Notes under the pieces: generated by a model
Seen by the model: only the letters and a program-made list of their open reading frames with translations
What the model was told of the DNA's origin: nothing
Databases searched by the model: none
DNA from: Clostridium_AW malenominatum
GTDB taxonomy: Bacteria > Bacillota > Clostridia > Clostridiales > Clostridiaceae
Reading direction: 5' to 3'
NCBI RefSeq assembly: GCF_039521365.1
Contig: NZ_BAAACF010000003.1
Location: 248,001 to 312,000, forward strand
DNA: 64,000 nt
Translations under genes and position numbers: made by a program
Shown here: positions 7,723-16,386 of the stretch, in pieces
Position numbering within the stretch: the stretch's first letter is position 1
How the letters are laid out: each line of letters begins with the position of its first letter

Positions 7723-8289
7723 CTATAGTTCCCATAAATCTTTTTTACTGGTGGATGCTCCTACTGCTCCTGCCTTCAAAATCTCCATTATATCCTGTTT
7801 GCTGCTTATTAACCCTCCTGCTATAACGGGTATAGACAGTTGTCTGATAATACGATGTATTACCCTAGGCATAACCCCCGGCATAATTTCAATCATATCC
7901 GGTTTTATAGTTTTCACACTTTTTGCAGTCATTTCGTAGGATTTGTTATCAATCAAAAAGAATCTTTGAATTGTAAACATTCCCTTTTCCTTTGCAATCT
8001 TAATATGATTACTTTTTGTGCTAATTACACCATCTGGTTGAATAACCTGGATAATGTAATCAATCGCTTTAGCGTCTTTTCCTATTCCTTCGAGAAAATC
8101 AATGTGTATAAATGCACTTTTATCAGCATTTTTGATTTTATCAACTAGCGATTTAGCATTAAATATATCAGCACAAAGTATGAATATAGTTTTTACTTGG
8201 GAGTTGATTGCAATTTCCAAGTCTTCTACATTCTGAACAGCTGCAATAACTGGATTTAATTCAACTCTATCAATTATTACTTCTTTCAT
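7723..8289 (-). CDS. glpP: Glycerol-3-phosphate-responsive antiterminator GlpP
   Basis: A 188-residue TIM-barrel-like protein of the GlpP family. Recognisable segments are FIHIDFLEGIGKDAKAIDYI, QPDGVISTKS, IQRFFLIDNKS and the phosphate-site end PVIAGGLISSKQD, at the family's usual length. GlpP binds glycerol-3-phosphate and prevents termination in glp leader RNA. No intact glycerol kinase, facilitator or dehydrogenase gene is in the window. Only a DUF1667 fragment remains downstream, so this GlpP either acts on genes elsewhere or is an orphan. The HAD phosphatase gene ends 34 bases upstream of it. Confidence 0.88.
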   Translation of the reverse strand: MKEVIIDRVELNPVIAAVQNVEDLEIAINSQVKTIFILCADIFNAKSLVDKIKNADKSAFIHIDFLEGIGKDAKAIDYIIQVIQPDGVISTKSNHIKIAKEKGMFTIQRFFLIDNKSYEMTAKSVKTIKPDMIEIMPGVMPRVIHRIIRQLSIPVIAGGLISSKQDIMEILKAGAVGASTSKKDLWEL

Positions 8290-8323
8290 ACTATCATTCC
8301 TTCATTTTTTTGTAATTTCACTT

Positions 8324-9115
8324 TTATATATAATCTATCATGTCTTTTACAGAATTAAACACATAATCTGCTCTAATTTCACTATCTCTATAATCTTCTT
8401 CTTTAGTTTCACCTGAATATACTAGCACAGAAACTATACCTGCATTTTCTCCAGTTTTAATATCTGTATATAATCGATCTCCTACCATCACCATATCTTC
8501 TTTGCTTAAACCATATTTTGAAGAAATACTTTCTACTACTTCCTTATTTGGTTTTCCTATTACCTTTGGAGTCTTTCGGGTAGAAGCTTCTATAAATGCA
8601 GCCATTGCACCTGTATCAGGCATAAATTTATCATTAGCCAAAGGACAGTTGAAGTCTGGATGTGTAGCTATATATTCTACCCCTTCAGATATATACTCAC
8701 AGGCTGCCCATAATTTTTCATAGGTTAATGTGGTATCAAACCCTAATACTACATAATCTATGTCCTTATGTCTTTCCTTTTCTACTATAAAGCCTTCCCT
8801 TTCAAATTCTTCTTCTAAAGCCTTAGTTCCTAACAAATAAACTTTAGCCCCTGCTTTTTCCTTTTTCAAGTAAATAGTAGTAGCCTCTCCTGAAGTGAAT
8901 ACTTCCTCTTCTGAAGCTTGTATCCCTAAATTATTGAGCTTTTGTACATATGTTTTTTTATTCTTTGATGAATTATTTGTAAGGAAAATATATCTTTTTC
9001 CCCTCTTTTTTATAGCCTCCAGAAACTTTTTTGATCCATCAATCAATTCATCTCCAAGGTAGATAGTCCCATCCATATCTAACAAGTAAATATTCTTTTC
9101 TTTTAAATTATCCAA
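8324..9115 (-). CDS. HAD-IIA phosphatase (NagD/4-nitrophenylphosphatase-like)
   Basis: A 263-residue HAD superfamily hydrolase. Motif I is LLDMDGT with nucleophile Asp13 and Asp15, motif II is FLTNNSS, a lysine lies in GKPNKE, and motif IV is MVGDRLYTDI. The C2A cap places it in the NagD/AraL/phosphoglycolate phosphatase group. Members dephosphorylate small sugar phosphates or nucleotides; the substrate is not decidable here. It lies between the TRAP transporter and glpP on the same strand. In some bacteria this group removes glycerol phosphates or other metabolic by-products, which would suit its neighbour glpP, but that is inference. Confidence 0.88.
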   Translation of the reverse strand: MDNLKEKNIYLLDMDGTIYLGDELIDGSKKFLEAIKKRGKRYIFLTNNSSKNKKTYVQKLNNLGIQASEEEVFTSGEATTIYLKKEKAGAKVYLLGTKALEEEFEREGFIVEKERHKDIDYVVLGFDTTLTYEKLWAACEYISEGVEYIATHPDFNCPLANDKFMPDTGAMAAFIEASTRKTPKVIGKPNKEVVESISSKYGLSKEDMVMVGDRLYTDIKTGENAGIVSVLVYSGETKEEDYRDSEIRADYVFNSVKDMIDYI

Positions 9116-9142
9116 TTTACTCCCCCCATTAACTTGCTAAAC

Positions 9143-10429
9143 TTATCTAAATAAGTTTAGAGAAAATAGTGCGATACGTTCAGAATAAGTAATGATAAAA
9201 AGTACTACTACTAATGATACTATAAAAGGCCAAACTTCTTTTAAGAATTCTTCCAACTTTACATCTAATATAGAACATACTGTAAACATCATGGATCCAA
9301 ATGGCGGAGTTAATCCTCCAATCATAATATTTACTATAAATATCATTCCAAAATGTACAGGATCTACACCAAGGGCCTTTACTGCTGGAACCAATAATGG
9401 AGCTAGTATTACTAGTGCTGCTCCCCCTTCAATAAACATTCCTACAATTAATAGCATTACGTTTATTACCATTAATAACACGAAAGGATTACTTGTCATA
9501 TTCATAAGTGCTGTAGTTATCATTTGGGGAATTCTTTCTAATGTAAGATAAAAACCGAATACTTTGGCACTTGCAATTATAATTATTACTGCTCCTGTCC
9601 CCTTAACTGTGTCCATTAATATTATAGGTAAATGTTTTATTTCTAATTTTTTATATATGAAAAATCCTACTATTAAAGAAAATAATACTGCTATTCCTCC
9701 TGCTTCTGTAGGAGTGAATACACCAAATCTCATTCCAAGAATTATTGCAAAAGGAATTAATAATGCCCATATAGACTTTACAAACTCAACAAAAATTTCA
9801 TAAAAAGATGCTCTTTTTTCTCTACTTGGTTTATAATCTCTTTTTCTTGAAATAATTGCAACAGTAATTGCCATAGCTATAGTCATTAATATACCTGGAG
9901 TATATGCAGCCAAGAACATTTCCCCTACCGTAACATTGGCAATTATTGCATATAGTATAAGGTTTGTTCCTGGTGGAATTACTGGACTTACTGTAGATGA
10001 AGCAGCAGTTACAGCCGCTGAAAACGGCTTTGAAAATCCTTTCTTTACCATTTCAGGTACTAATATTTTAGATTGCATAGCCGCATCTGCGTTTGCAGAA
10101 CCTGAAATCCCTCCCATTAATGCACTTAGTAATACATTAACCTGGGCTAGACCTCCTCTAAGATGTCCAACTAAAACGTTTGCAAAGTTCATCAATGCTT
10201 CACTTATTCCCGAATAATTCATTACAGAACCCAACATAATAAAAAATGGTACTGCTAAATAAGGGAAGGATTCTACTGCGGTAACAAACTGCTGAATTAC
10301 CATTTCCATAGGCATTGAAGTGTTAATGAATATAAAATAAAATAAAGAAGCACCTATTAGTGCAAATGCTATGGGTATATTTAGAAAGAATAAACCGAAT
10401 AGAACTATAATTGGTAAGATAGTGAACAT
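9143..10429 (-). CDS. dctM: TRAP transporter large permease DctM
   Basis: A 428-residue integral membrane protein with about 12-13 hydrophobic segments and the DctM features GGISGSANADAAMQSKILVPEM, GISGSA and a GGLTPPFG loop near the end. In TRAP systems this subunit carries the sodium-coupled transport path. It ends the dctP-dctQ-dctM operon, 13 bases downstream of dctQ. The solute, most likely a carboxylate, cannot be deduced from the permease. Confidence 0.93.
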   Translation of the reverse strand: MFTILPIIVLFGLFFLNIPIAFALIGASLFYFIFINTSMPMEMVIQQFVTAVESFPYLAVPFFIMLGSVMNYSGISEALMNFANVLVGHLRGGLAQVNVLLSALMGGISGSANADAAMQSKILVPEMVKKGFSKPFSAAVTAASSTVSPVIPPGTNLILYAIIANVTVGEMFLAAYTPGILMTIAMAITVAIISRKRDYKPSREKRASFYEIFVEFVKSIWALLIPFAIILGMRFGVFTPTEAGGIAVLFSLIVGFFIYKKLEIKHLPIILMDTVKGTGAVIIIIASAKVFGFYLTLERIPQMITTALMNMTSNPFVLLMVINVMLLIVGMFIEGGAALVILAPLLVPAVKALGVDPVHFGMIFIVNIMIGGLTPPFGSMMFTVCSILDVKLEEFLKEVWPFIVSLVVVLFIITYSERIALFSLNLFR

Positions 10430-10442
10430 TTATTATCCCCCC

Positions 10443-10931
10443 CTAATTTTCAATATTTTCTTTTAAAAATATCTTCTTAAAGCTTTGTACAGAAAAATAA
10501 CTTGAATATAAGGTAACAAGTGTAAAAGCCACTAATATAGATGTATATATATATTTGTAGGATATCTCTAATGCTGCAGTAATCTTGGTTGAACCTAATA
10601 CATATTTACAGCTAAAGTAAAGCATAGCACTAGACAAAATAGTTACAATCAAGGAAGTGAAGAATTCCAACACAACTCTTCCCTTTTTAGGTAGCAGTTT
10701 TACTAAAAACTCTACACCTATTAAATCATTAGTTTTATAGGCACTGGCAAATCCTAAAAATATAGTCCATACAAAACAACTTACAGCAATTTCTTCTGAC
10801 CAGTGAAAGGTAAACCTTAAAAAATACCTGGTGAACACGTTCATGATTACTATAACTGTAGTTAAGGATAAAAAAATACTCCCTATATAAAGCTCAAAAT
10901 CTTTTCCAAATCCCTTTAAAAACTTTCTCAT
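10443..10931 (-). CDS. dctQ: TRAP transporter small permease DctQ
   Basis: A 162-residue protein with four membrane helices, of the DctQ family (TRYFLRFTFHWSEEIAVSCFVWTIFLGFA). It partners the large permease. The ATG at 10931 is preferred to one 8 codons upstream because GGGGAGG lies 5 bases before it. It sits between dctP and dctM. Confidence 0.9.
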   Translation of the reverse strand: MRKFLKGFGKDFELYIGSIFLSLTTVIVIMNVFTRYFLRFTFHWSEEIAVSCFVWTIFLGFASAYKTNDLIGVEFLVKLLPKKGRVVLEFFTSLIVTILSSAMLYFSCKYVLGSTKITAALEISYKYIYTSILVAFTLVTLYSSYFSVQSFKKIFLKENIEN

Positions 10932-11067
10932 TTTTACCTCCCCTAAGATTAACACCTACAGGCCGTCGCCTGGGGTTGAGTTCTTTCTTTAAAACACTTT
11001 TATATGATTACTCTTGAAAATTTTTCTTCTTCTGCCCTGGTAAGAAGTAAAGGTTATATTGTGTAAA

Positions 11068-11094
11068 GTTGAAAGGAGACTGACTCCTTCCAAC
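11068..11094 (-). terminator. Intercistronic hairpin between dctP and dctQ
   Basis: GTTGGAAGGAG pairs with CTCCTTTCAAC on the minus strand, followed by TTTACA. It probably stabilises or partly terminates the dctP transcript so that binding protein exceeds permease. Confidence 0.6.
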
Positions 11095-11101
11095 TTCTAA
11101 G

Positions 11102-12121
11102 TTACTTCTTCTTTATCTTGTCTAGCTCTTTCACTATTTCGTCATAGATACCTGGAGTCCATTTATCAAACTTAGTATATACTGGAGCAGCCGCTTTAAG
11201 GAAAGCGTCAGCATCTACTGTGTTGAAATTTACACCTAGTTCTTTTAACTTAGTTTCATAATCCTTTTCAAGCTTAATAGTTTCAGCTAAGTTGTCTTCC
11301 ATACCCTTTTGGAACTCCTCTGTTAAAATAGTTTGTTGTTCTTTACTTAGCTTGTCCCAAACTTTAGGTGAAATTACAACAGCAGAAACTCCTAGTAAGT
11401 GGTTTGTTATAGAGTATTCCTTAACATTTTCGTATTGTTTAGTTCCATAATAAGTCATTATTGAACCTTCTACTCCATCTATAACACCTTGCTGAAGTGC
11501 TGCATAGGTATCTGGATAAGGCATAGCAATAGGGTTACCACCCATAGCTTCTATAGTATAGGTGTATAATTGGCTGGTTGGGACTCTTATATTTAATCCT
11601 TTCATATCAGCTGGAGACTTTATTGGCTTTTTAGTCATCATACTTCTAAAGCCAAATACCCAGTCCAGAGAAATTACTTTTATACCTTTTTCCTCTGCTT
11701 GTTTATTCAGATTTTGAACTAACGGAGTTTTCATCATAGCAAAATATTCATCAAATGTTTGATATAAAAATGGTCCAGTTACAGCATTATAGTCTGGCAC
11801 ATAATCTCCTAAGAAGTTTACACCATCTACTAGTATCCAATCAGAACCTTGTACAACTTGTTCCATACCGTCTTTACCTATTGGCAATATACCACCTGTA
11901 AATAATTGTAATTCTAGTGAGCCATTACTTCTTTTATTCACGGCTTCAACTACCTTTTTCAATGATATAGCTGTTTGCTCATCATCAACAAATTTTGTAC
12001 TAACTTTAATGACTTTCTTTTCCACCTTAGCAGGCGCATCAGTACCAGTTGATTTACTACCGCATGCTACTATGGACAAAGTCATAACTAGCACTAGTAA
12101 AACTGATAAAAACTTTTTCAT
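11102..12121 (-). CDS. dctP: TRAP transporter solute-binding lipoprotein DctP
   Basis: A 339-residue precursor with a lipoprotein signal (lipobox ending at Cys20, LSIVAC). It has a DctP-type fold with FGFRSMMTKKPIKSPAD, the carboxylate-binding arginine in GLNIRVP, and the FxxxxxGVIDGVE motif. It captures an organic acid outside the membrane and delivers it to DctQM. It is the first gene of the operon and is separated from dctQ by a hairpin. A TATAAT-like element lies about 50 bases upstream. The ligand is unknown; no sialic-acid or C4-dicarboxylate genes are adjacent. Confidence 0.92.
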   Translation of the reverse strand: MKKFLSVLLVLVMTLSIVACGSKSTGTDAPAKVEKKVIKVSTKFVDDEQTAISLKKVVEAVNKRSNGSLELQLFTGGILPIGKDGMEQVVQGSDWILVDGVNFLGDYVPDYNAVTGPFLYQTFDEYFAMMKTPLVQNLNKQAEEKGIKVISLDWVFGFRSMMTKKPIKSPADMKGLNIRVPTSQLYTYTIEAMGGNPIAMPYPDTYAALQQGVIDGVEGSIMTYYGTKQYENVKEYSITNHLLGVSAVVISPKVWDKLSKEQQTILTEEFQKGMEDNLAETIKLEKDYETKLKELGVNFNTVDADAFLKAAAPVYTKFDKWTPGIYDEIVKELDKIKKK

Positions 12122-12672
12122 GAGACTTCCCCCTTTATTTTTACTATATATTTTAAATATCCACTAACATATTATAATCTGACTTTTCACTTAAAAATCC
12201 AAGCAAATTATTGATAGTGTCAATTTAAAAAACCTTTTAACTAGGGCTTTATACAGCCCAATAAATCCATTTAGAATCTCCTCATTATCTCTTTTAGACA
12301 ATCCACAATAATCCATTAATCGTTTTAATGAAAAATGGTACAAAAAAACAACAATCAAACATCACATATTAAAAACGTGTTATTTGTTGTTGACACTCCA
12401 GTTCTCCTGTCACAACTATTATTTTTTTAATTTAACTACTCAAACTTCTAAATATTTTATGTTAATTGTATGTTAATTAATTTCCTCATTAATATATTAC
12501 CATGTTTTACATATATTGTAAAGGATTTCTATGTACAATATTTAATATAGCAATCATTTTTGTTGTATTGTTCAACTGAAAAATTCCCATGATTTCAATG
12601 CTCATAACAGTTAAATCTCCCTGACCATTTTTTGTTGTAAAAATAGGCTCCTCATATCTTAAGCAGTAATAA
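12122..12672. other. Intergenic region without a recognisable gene
   Basis: About 550 AT-rich bases. Only the presumed dctP promoter region (minus-strand TATAAT near 12172) and an imperfect inverted repeat, AACAACAA with TTGTTGTT (12347-12391), were seen. No supported gene. Confidence 0.5.
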
Positions 12673-12825
12673 ATATACCCTTATCTTATATTAGAGGACA
12701 AAAAGAAAAGAGCTGAATTAATTATTAATGAGTATAAAAAAGTAACTCCTAGAAATGGTAGATACTCTAAAGAAATGTTAAAAGCTAAAAATGACTTTTA
12801 CGAAAAGTTTATAAACATAAGGTAA
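12673..12825 (+). pseudogene. C-terminal gene fragment next to ssrA
   Basis: A plus-strand frame opens after a TAA at 12670 and reads 50 codons of coding-like sequence (LEDKKKRAELIINEYKKV, TPRNGRYSKEMLKAKNDF) to a TAA at 12823. There is no start codon with a ribosome site, so it looks like the tail of a deleted gene. The TPRNGRYS element is reminiscent of the ends of some homing-endonuclease-like proteins, but I cannot assign it. It lies opposite in strand to its neighbours and immediately beyond the 3' end of the tmRNA gene, a favoured integration point of mobile elements. Confidence 0.4.
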
Positions 12826-12860
12826 AAGCCGCATGCAATTTCTTGCATACGGCTTTTTTC
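12824..12860. terminator. Terminator of the tmRNA gene (bidirectional)
   Basis: AAAAGCCGCATGCAA pairs with TTGCATACGGCTTTT with one mismatch and has T-rich flanks on both strands. It lies directly past the tmRNA 3' end. Confidence 0.85.
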
Positions 12861-12861
12861 T

Positions 12862-13213
12862 TGGTGGAGGCGAGGGGAATCGAACCCCTGTCCGAAAGCA
12901 GCAACCCCTGAGCATCTCCGAGTGCAGTCCTTATTTTAACATTCCCTCTACCAGACGCCTAAGGACAGGCTTCTAGTTTCAGTAGCTTCATAATTTCCGT
13001 TCCTAGGTCAAAGCTTTGCTAGGCTCGGTACCCCACTGTCGACGCCAGACCCTAAGTCGTGGGACTCTTAGGCTGACGAGCTGCTAACTAGGCAGCTAAT
13101 GCAAAATTATCGTTTGCGTTTACATTTAAATCCCAGTTTTTTAACGCGGGCCCAGGACCCCTCGACTCGCTTCCCAGAGGCAACTTACCCCCGTCGAAAC
13201 CATGTACGCCCCC
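12862..13213 (-). ncRNA. ssrA: tmRNA (SsrA)
   Basis: About 352 bases on the minus strand. The 5' end GGGGGCGTACATGG and the 3' end, with its T-loop GTTCGATTCC and encoded CCA, form the tRNA-like domain. The tag reading frame lies at 13088-13117 and encodes ANDNFALAA followed by TAG, a typical clostridial proteolysis tag. tmRNA rescues stalled ribosomes together with SmpB, whose gene lies just upstream. The TTT run of the terminator follows the CCA end. Confidence 0.97.
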
Positions 13214-13345
13214 ATGTTAAAAATTTTCTATAAACTTCGCATTACGTCGTTATAAAGCTCTCTGCGGTACTCATTTACCGTAGTAAACTCCGCTCCTCGT
13301 TCACTTTATGCCTAGTACTGCTCGTTTCTAGTAATTTTATTATAA
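13214..13345 (-). other. Structured leader upstream of tmRNA
   Basis: About 120 relatively GC-rich bases between a TATAAT-like element (near 13340) and the mature tmRNA 5' end. It contains a nested hairpin (GCGG, TTTAC, GTAAA, CCGC) and could be a 5' precursor segment removed in processing. No ORF. Confidence 0.4.
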
Positions 13346-13472
13346 TATGAGATAAACTACAATTTGCATTTCTGTTATATTAAATTTACATCGTCTTGAT
13401 GACAATATAATAATATATCAATTTAAACTATTTATCAATAGTAATTATTAGCTTACTTGCTAAACTTAAGGA

Positions 13473-13943
13473 CTAATATCTACTTCTTTCCTTTAACTGT
13501 CTTTCAATATCACGCTTTGCTGCCTTTTCTAGCATATCATCTCTCTTATCATATAGCTTTTTACCTTTAGCTACTGCTAAGCTAACCTTTACTCTGCCGT
13601 TCTTAAGATAAAGAGATAAAGGAACTAAAGTATATCCTTGTTGGGCTGTAAAGCCTGCTAGTTTATATATTTCACTTTTATGAAGTAATAATCTTCTTTC
13701 TCTTAAAGGATCTTTATTAAAAATATTACCTTGCTCATAGGGACTTACATGCATATTACATATATATATTTCCCCATTTTTTATATCTGCATAACTATCC
13801 TTTAAGTTGGCTTTTCCACCTCTTATGGATTTTACTTCTGTGCCAACCAATTCTATACCAGCTTCATAAACTTCTTCTATGAAGTAGTCATGTCTTGCTT
13901 TTCTATTTTCAGCTAAAGTTTTATTTTTTGATTCCTTCCCCAT
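13473..13943 (-). CDS. smpB: SsrA-binding protein SmpB
   Basis: A 156-residue basic protein of the SmpB family: the N-terminal KTLAENRKARHDYFIEE, the RNA-binding GTEVKSIRGGKANLKDSYA, and the Lys/Arg-rich C-terminal tail (KKLYDKRDD through ERSRY) that enters the empty mRNA channel. It works with tmRNA in trans-translation. Length and context (rnr upstream, ssrA downstream) are canonical. Confidence 0.97.
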   Translation of the reverse strand: MGKESKNKTLAENRKARHDYFIEEVYEAGIELVGTEVKSIRGGKANLKDSYADIKNGEIYICNMHVSPYEQGNIFNKDPLRERRLLLHKSEIYKLAGFTAQQGYTLVPLSLYLKNGRVKVSLAVAKGKKLYDKRDDMLEKAAKRDIERQLKERSRY

Positions 13944-14063
13944 AGAAACACCTGCTTTATCATATAATTAGTAGTATTTTATTATAACACATTATAATAA
14001 AAATTTCAAAGGTAGGAAGAAATTCCCCTAGAGGAATCCCCTCCTAAACTAATACGCTAAAAA

Positions 14064-16280
14064 CTATTGTTCCGAGCTTCTATAACCTGATATAGGAATA
14101 GTTATTTCCATCTCTCCCTCTTCTAGGTTTCTTTCCTCAGAGGTTTTTTCTTCACTGTCTTCAACCTCTTCTTCTAAGAATTCGAAGTAAATTTCATGAG
14201 TATTTAAATCAACTTTATCAACTCTAATTTTCACTTCATCGCCAAGCCTATATATCTTTTTACTTTTTTCTCCAATAAGGCAAATATGCTTTTCATCATA
14301 TATATAGTAATCATCTGACAATGCACTTATATGAACTAGCCCTTCTATGGTGTTAGGTAATTCTATGAATAATCCAAAAGAAGTTACTGAAGAAATTATA
14401 CCATCATATACTTCTCCTATTCTTTCACTCATGTACTCAGCTTTCTTTAAATCATCAACTTCTCTTTCCACTTCGTCTGCAAGTCTTTCCATATCTGAAG
14501 ATTGAAGAGATGCATACTCTACTTCCGAAACTAATTTTTGCATTCTCTTTTCATTCATTTTTCCATTTATAAATTCTTTTATTATTCTATGAATTATTAA
14601 GTCTGGATATCTTCTGATTGGGGATGTAAAGTGACAATAATATCTTGCTGCCAATCCAAAGTGCCCTACGCATTCTGGTGAATATCTAGCCTTTTGCAGT
14701 GAACGAAGTAGCAATGTATTAACTACAGTTTCTTCCTTTTTACCCCTAGCCTTTTCTACTATTTGTTGAAGAGATTTAGGATGAATTTCTTTAGTTAATT
14801 TAAGCACATATCCTAAGTTATGAACAAACTCGTTGAAATGGTTTAGTTTTTCTAAATCTGGCTCCTCATGAACTCTATATACAAAAGGTGCATTTGCCCA
14901 GAACATATGCTCAGCTACAGTTTCATTACAAACCAGCATGAACTCTTCAATTATTCTATTGGCAACAGCTCTTTCATAAGGTTTTATATCAACAGGTTTA
15001 CCTAGCTCATTTAATATTATTTTACATTCTTCAAAATCAAAGTCTATGGCACCTCTATGTATTCTCTTTTTATAAAGAATTTCATATAGCTCTTCCATAG
15101 CCTTAAATTCACCTAAGAGATAATCATATCTTTTCATTAATTCTTCGTCCTTATCTCTTAGTATTTTAGTTACATCTGTATAGGTCATTCTCTCGCTAGT
15201 TTTTATTACGCTCTCCACAATCTCATAATCTACTACCTTACCATCGTGGTTTATTTCCATAAAACAAGTAAGGGTTAATCTATCCACTCTAGGATTTAAG
15301 CTACATATTCCGTTGGAAAGCTTTTTAGGAAGCATTGGGACAACTCTATCAATTAAATAAACTGAAGTCCCCCTCTTTAAGGCTTCCTTATCCAATGGGT
15401 TTTTCTCTTTAACATAATGAGATACGTCTGCTATATGCACACCTAGATAGTAGTTTCCATTAGCTAGCTTTTCTATAGATATTGCATCATCCAAATCCTT
15501 AGCATCTTCACCATCTATCGTTACTATTTTCAGATTTCTCAAATCCGTTCTTTTTTCGTATTCTTCTTCCTTAATTTCTTCAGGAATACCCTCTGCATAA
15601 CTTTCAACCTTTGCTGGAAACTCTTCAGGTAGTTTATACTTCTTCATAATAGTTAAAATATCTAAACCTTTATCACCTTTGTTTCCTAGAACTTCAACAA
15701 TTTTTCCTTCGGGGTTTCTTCTTCCATCTGGCCATTTTGTTATTTCTACAATAACTACTTGGCCTGATTTTACACCTTTTGCATCTCCCTTAGATACGAA
15801 TACATCTTGATATATTCTTTTTTCTTCTGGAACTACAAATCCAAAATTTTTGCTATCCTCATAAATTCCTATTATAGTTTTATTAGCTCTATCTAATATT
15901 CTAATTATTTCCCCTTCACACTTTTTGCCTTCATTTTCTTCTCTCAATATTTTAACAACTACTCTATCGCCATGCATAGCTCCGTTCATATTAGATATAG
16001 GAATGAATATATCTGGTCTTTCTGTTTCCGCAATCAAAAATCCAAAACCCTTTTGATGTCCTTGGAGTTTACCTACTACAAGCCCCATTCTTTCTGGCAC
16101 TCCATAGTGCTCAGTACGAGTTTTTATTATGATTCCATCCTTCTCCATAAAGTTTAACACCTTAAGGAAATCTTGAAATTCATCTGCCTTTATTTTAAAA
16201 GCTTTCGACAGTTCAGATGCATTCATTGGTTTATAAGCTTGTTCTTTCATAAATTCAATTATTTTATCTTGTATATTCAT
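14064..16280 (-). CDS. rnr: Ribonuclease R
   Basis: A 738-residue 3'-5' exoribonuclease: an N-terminal winged helix (1-70), cold-shock OB folds (about 75-220), the RNB catalytic domain (about 250-580) with the metal-binding motif DGEDAKDLDDAI, and an S1 domain (about 625-710). The acidic C-terminal tail is ordinary. RNase R degrades structured and tmRNA-tagged transcripts and travels with smpB/ssrA. AGGAGGTG precedes the ATG. secG normally lies directly upstream; here hppA is between. Confidence 0.97.
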   Translation of the reverse strand: MNIQDKIIEFMKEQAYKPMNASELSKAFKIKADEFQDFLKVLNFMEKDGIIIKTRTEHYGVPERMGLVVGKLQGHQKGFGFLIAETERPDIFIPISNMNGAMHGDRVVVKILREENEGKKCEGEIIRILDRANKTIIGIYEDSKNFGFVVPEEKRIYQDVFVSKGDAKGVKSGQVVIVEITKWPDGRRNPEGKIVEVLGNKGDKGLDILTIMKKYKLPEEFPAKVESYAEGIPEEIKEEEYEKRTDLRNLKIVTIDGEDAKDLDDAISIEKLANGNYYLGVHIADVSHYVKEKNPLDKEALKRGTSVYLIDRVVPMLPKKLSNGICSLNPRVDRLTLTCFMEINHDGKVVDYEIVESVIKTSERMTYTDVTKILRDKDEELMKRYDYLLGEFKAMEELYEILYKKRIHRGAIDFDFEECKIILNELGKPVDIKPYERAVANRIIEEFMLVCNETVAEHMFWANAPFVYRVHEEPDLEKLNHFNEFVHNLGYVLKLTKEIHPKSLQQIVEKARGKKEETVVNTLLLRSLQKARYSPECVGHFGLAARYYCHFTSPIRRYPDLIIHRIIKEFINGKMNEKRMQKLVSEVEYASLQSSDMERLADEVEREVDDLKKAEYMSERIGEVYDGIISSVTSFGLFIELPNTIEGLVHISALSDDYYIYDEKHICLIGEKSKKIYRLGDEVKIRVDKVDLNTHEIYFEFLEEEVEDSEEKTSEERNLEEGEMEITIPISGYRSSEQ

Positions 16281-16345
16281 TTTTACACCTCCTATTTATA
16301 TTTAGTTTAAGTTATATGTATGAAAATTATTCAACTTAGAAAATT

Positions 16346-16370
16346 AGGACTCATCATTACGATGAGTCCT
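16346..16370 (-). terminator. Terminator after hppA
   Basis: AGGACTCATC pairs perfectly with GATGAGTCCT around a 5-base loop, with AATTTTC following on the minus strand. It separates hppA from rnr. Confidence 0.75.
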
Positions 16371-16386
16371 ATCAGTTAGTTTTATT

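Noticed and set aside
13473..13943. TGCCAAC-like element near 13840 as a sigma-54 promoter
   Set aside because: It lies within smpB coding sequence with no suitable downstream gene or matching -12 element.
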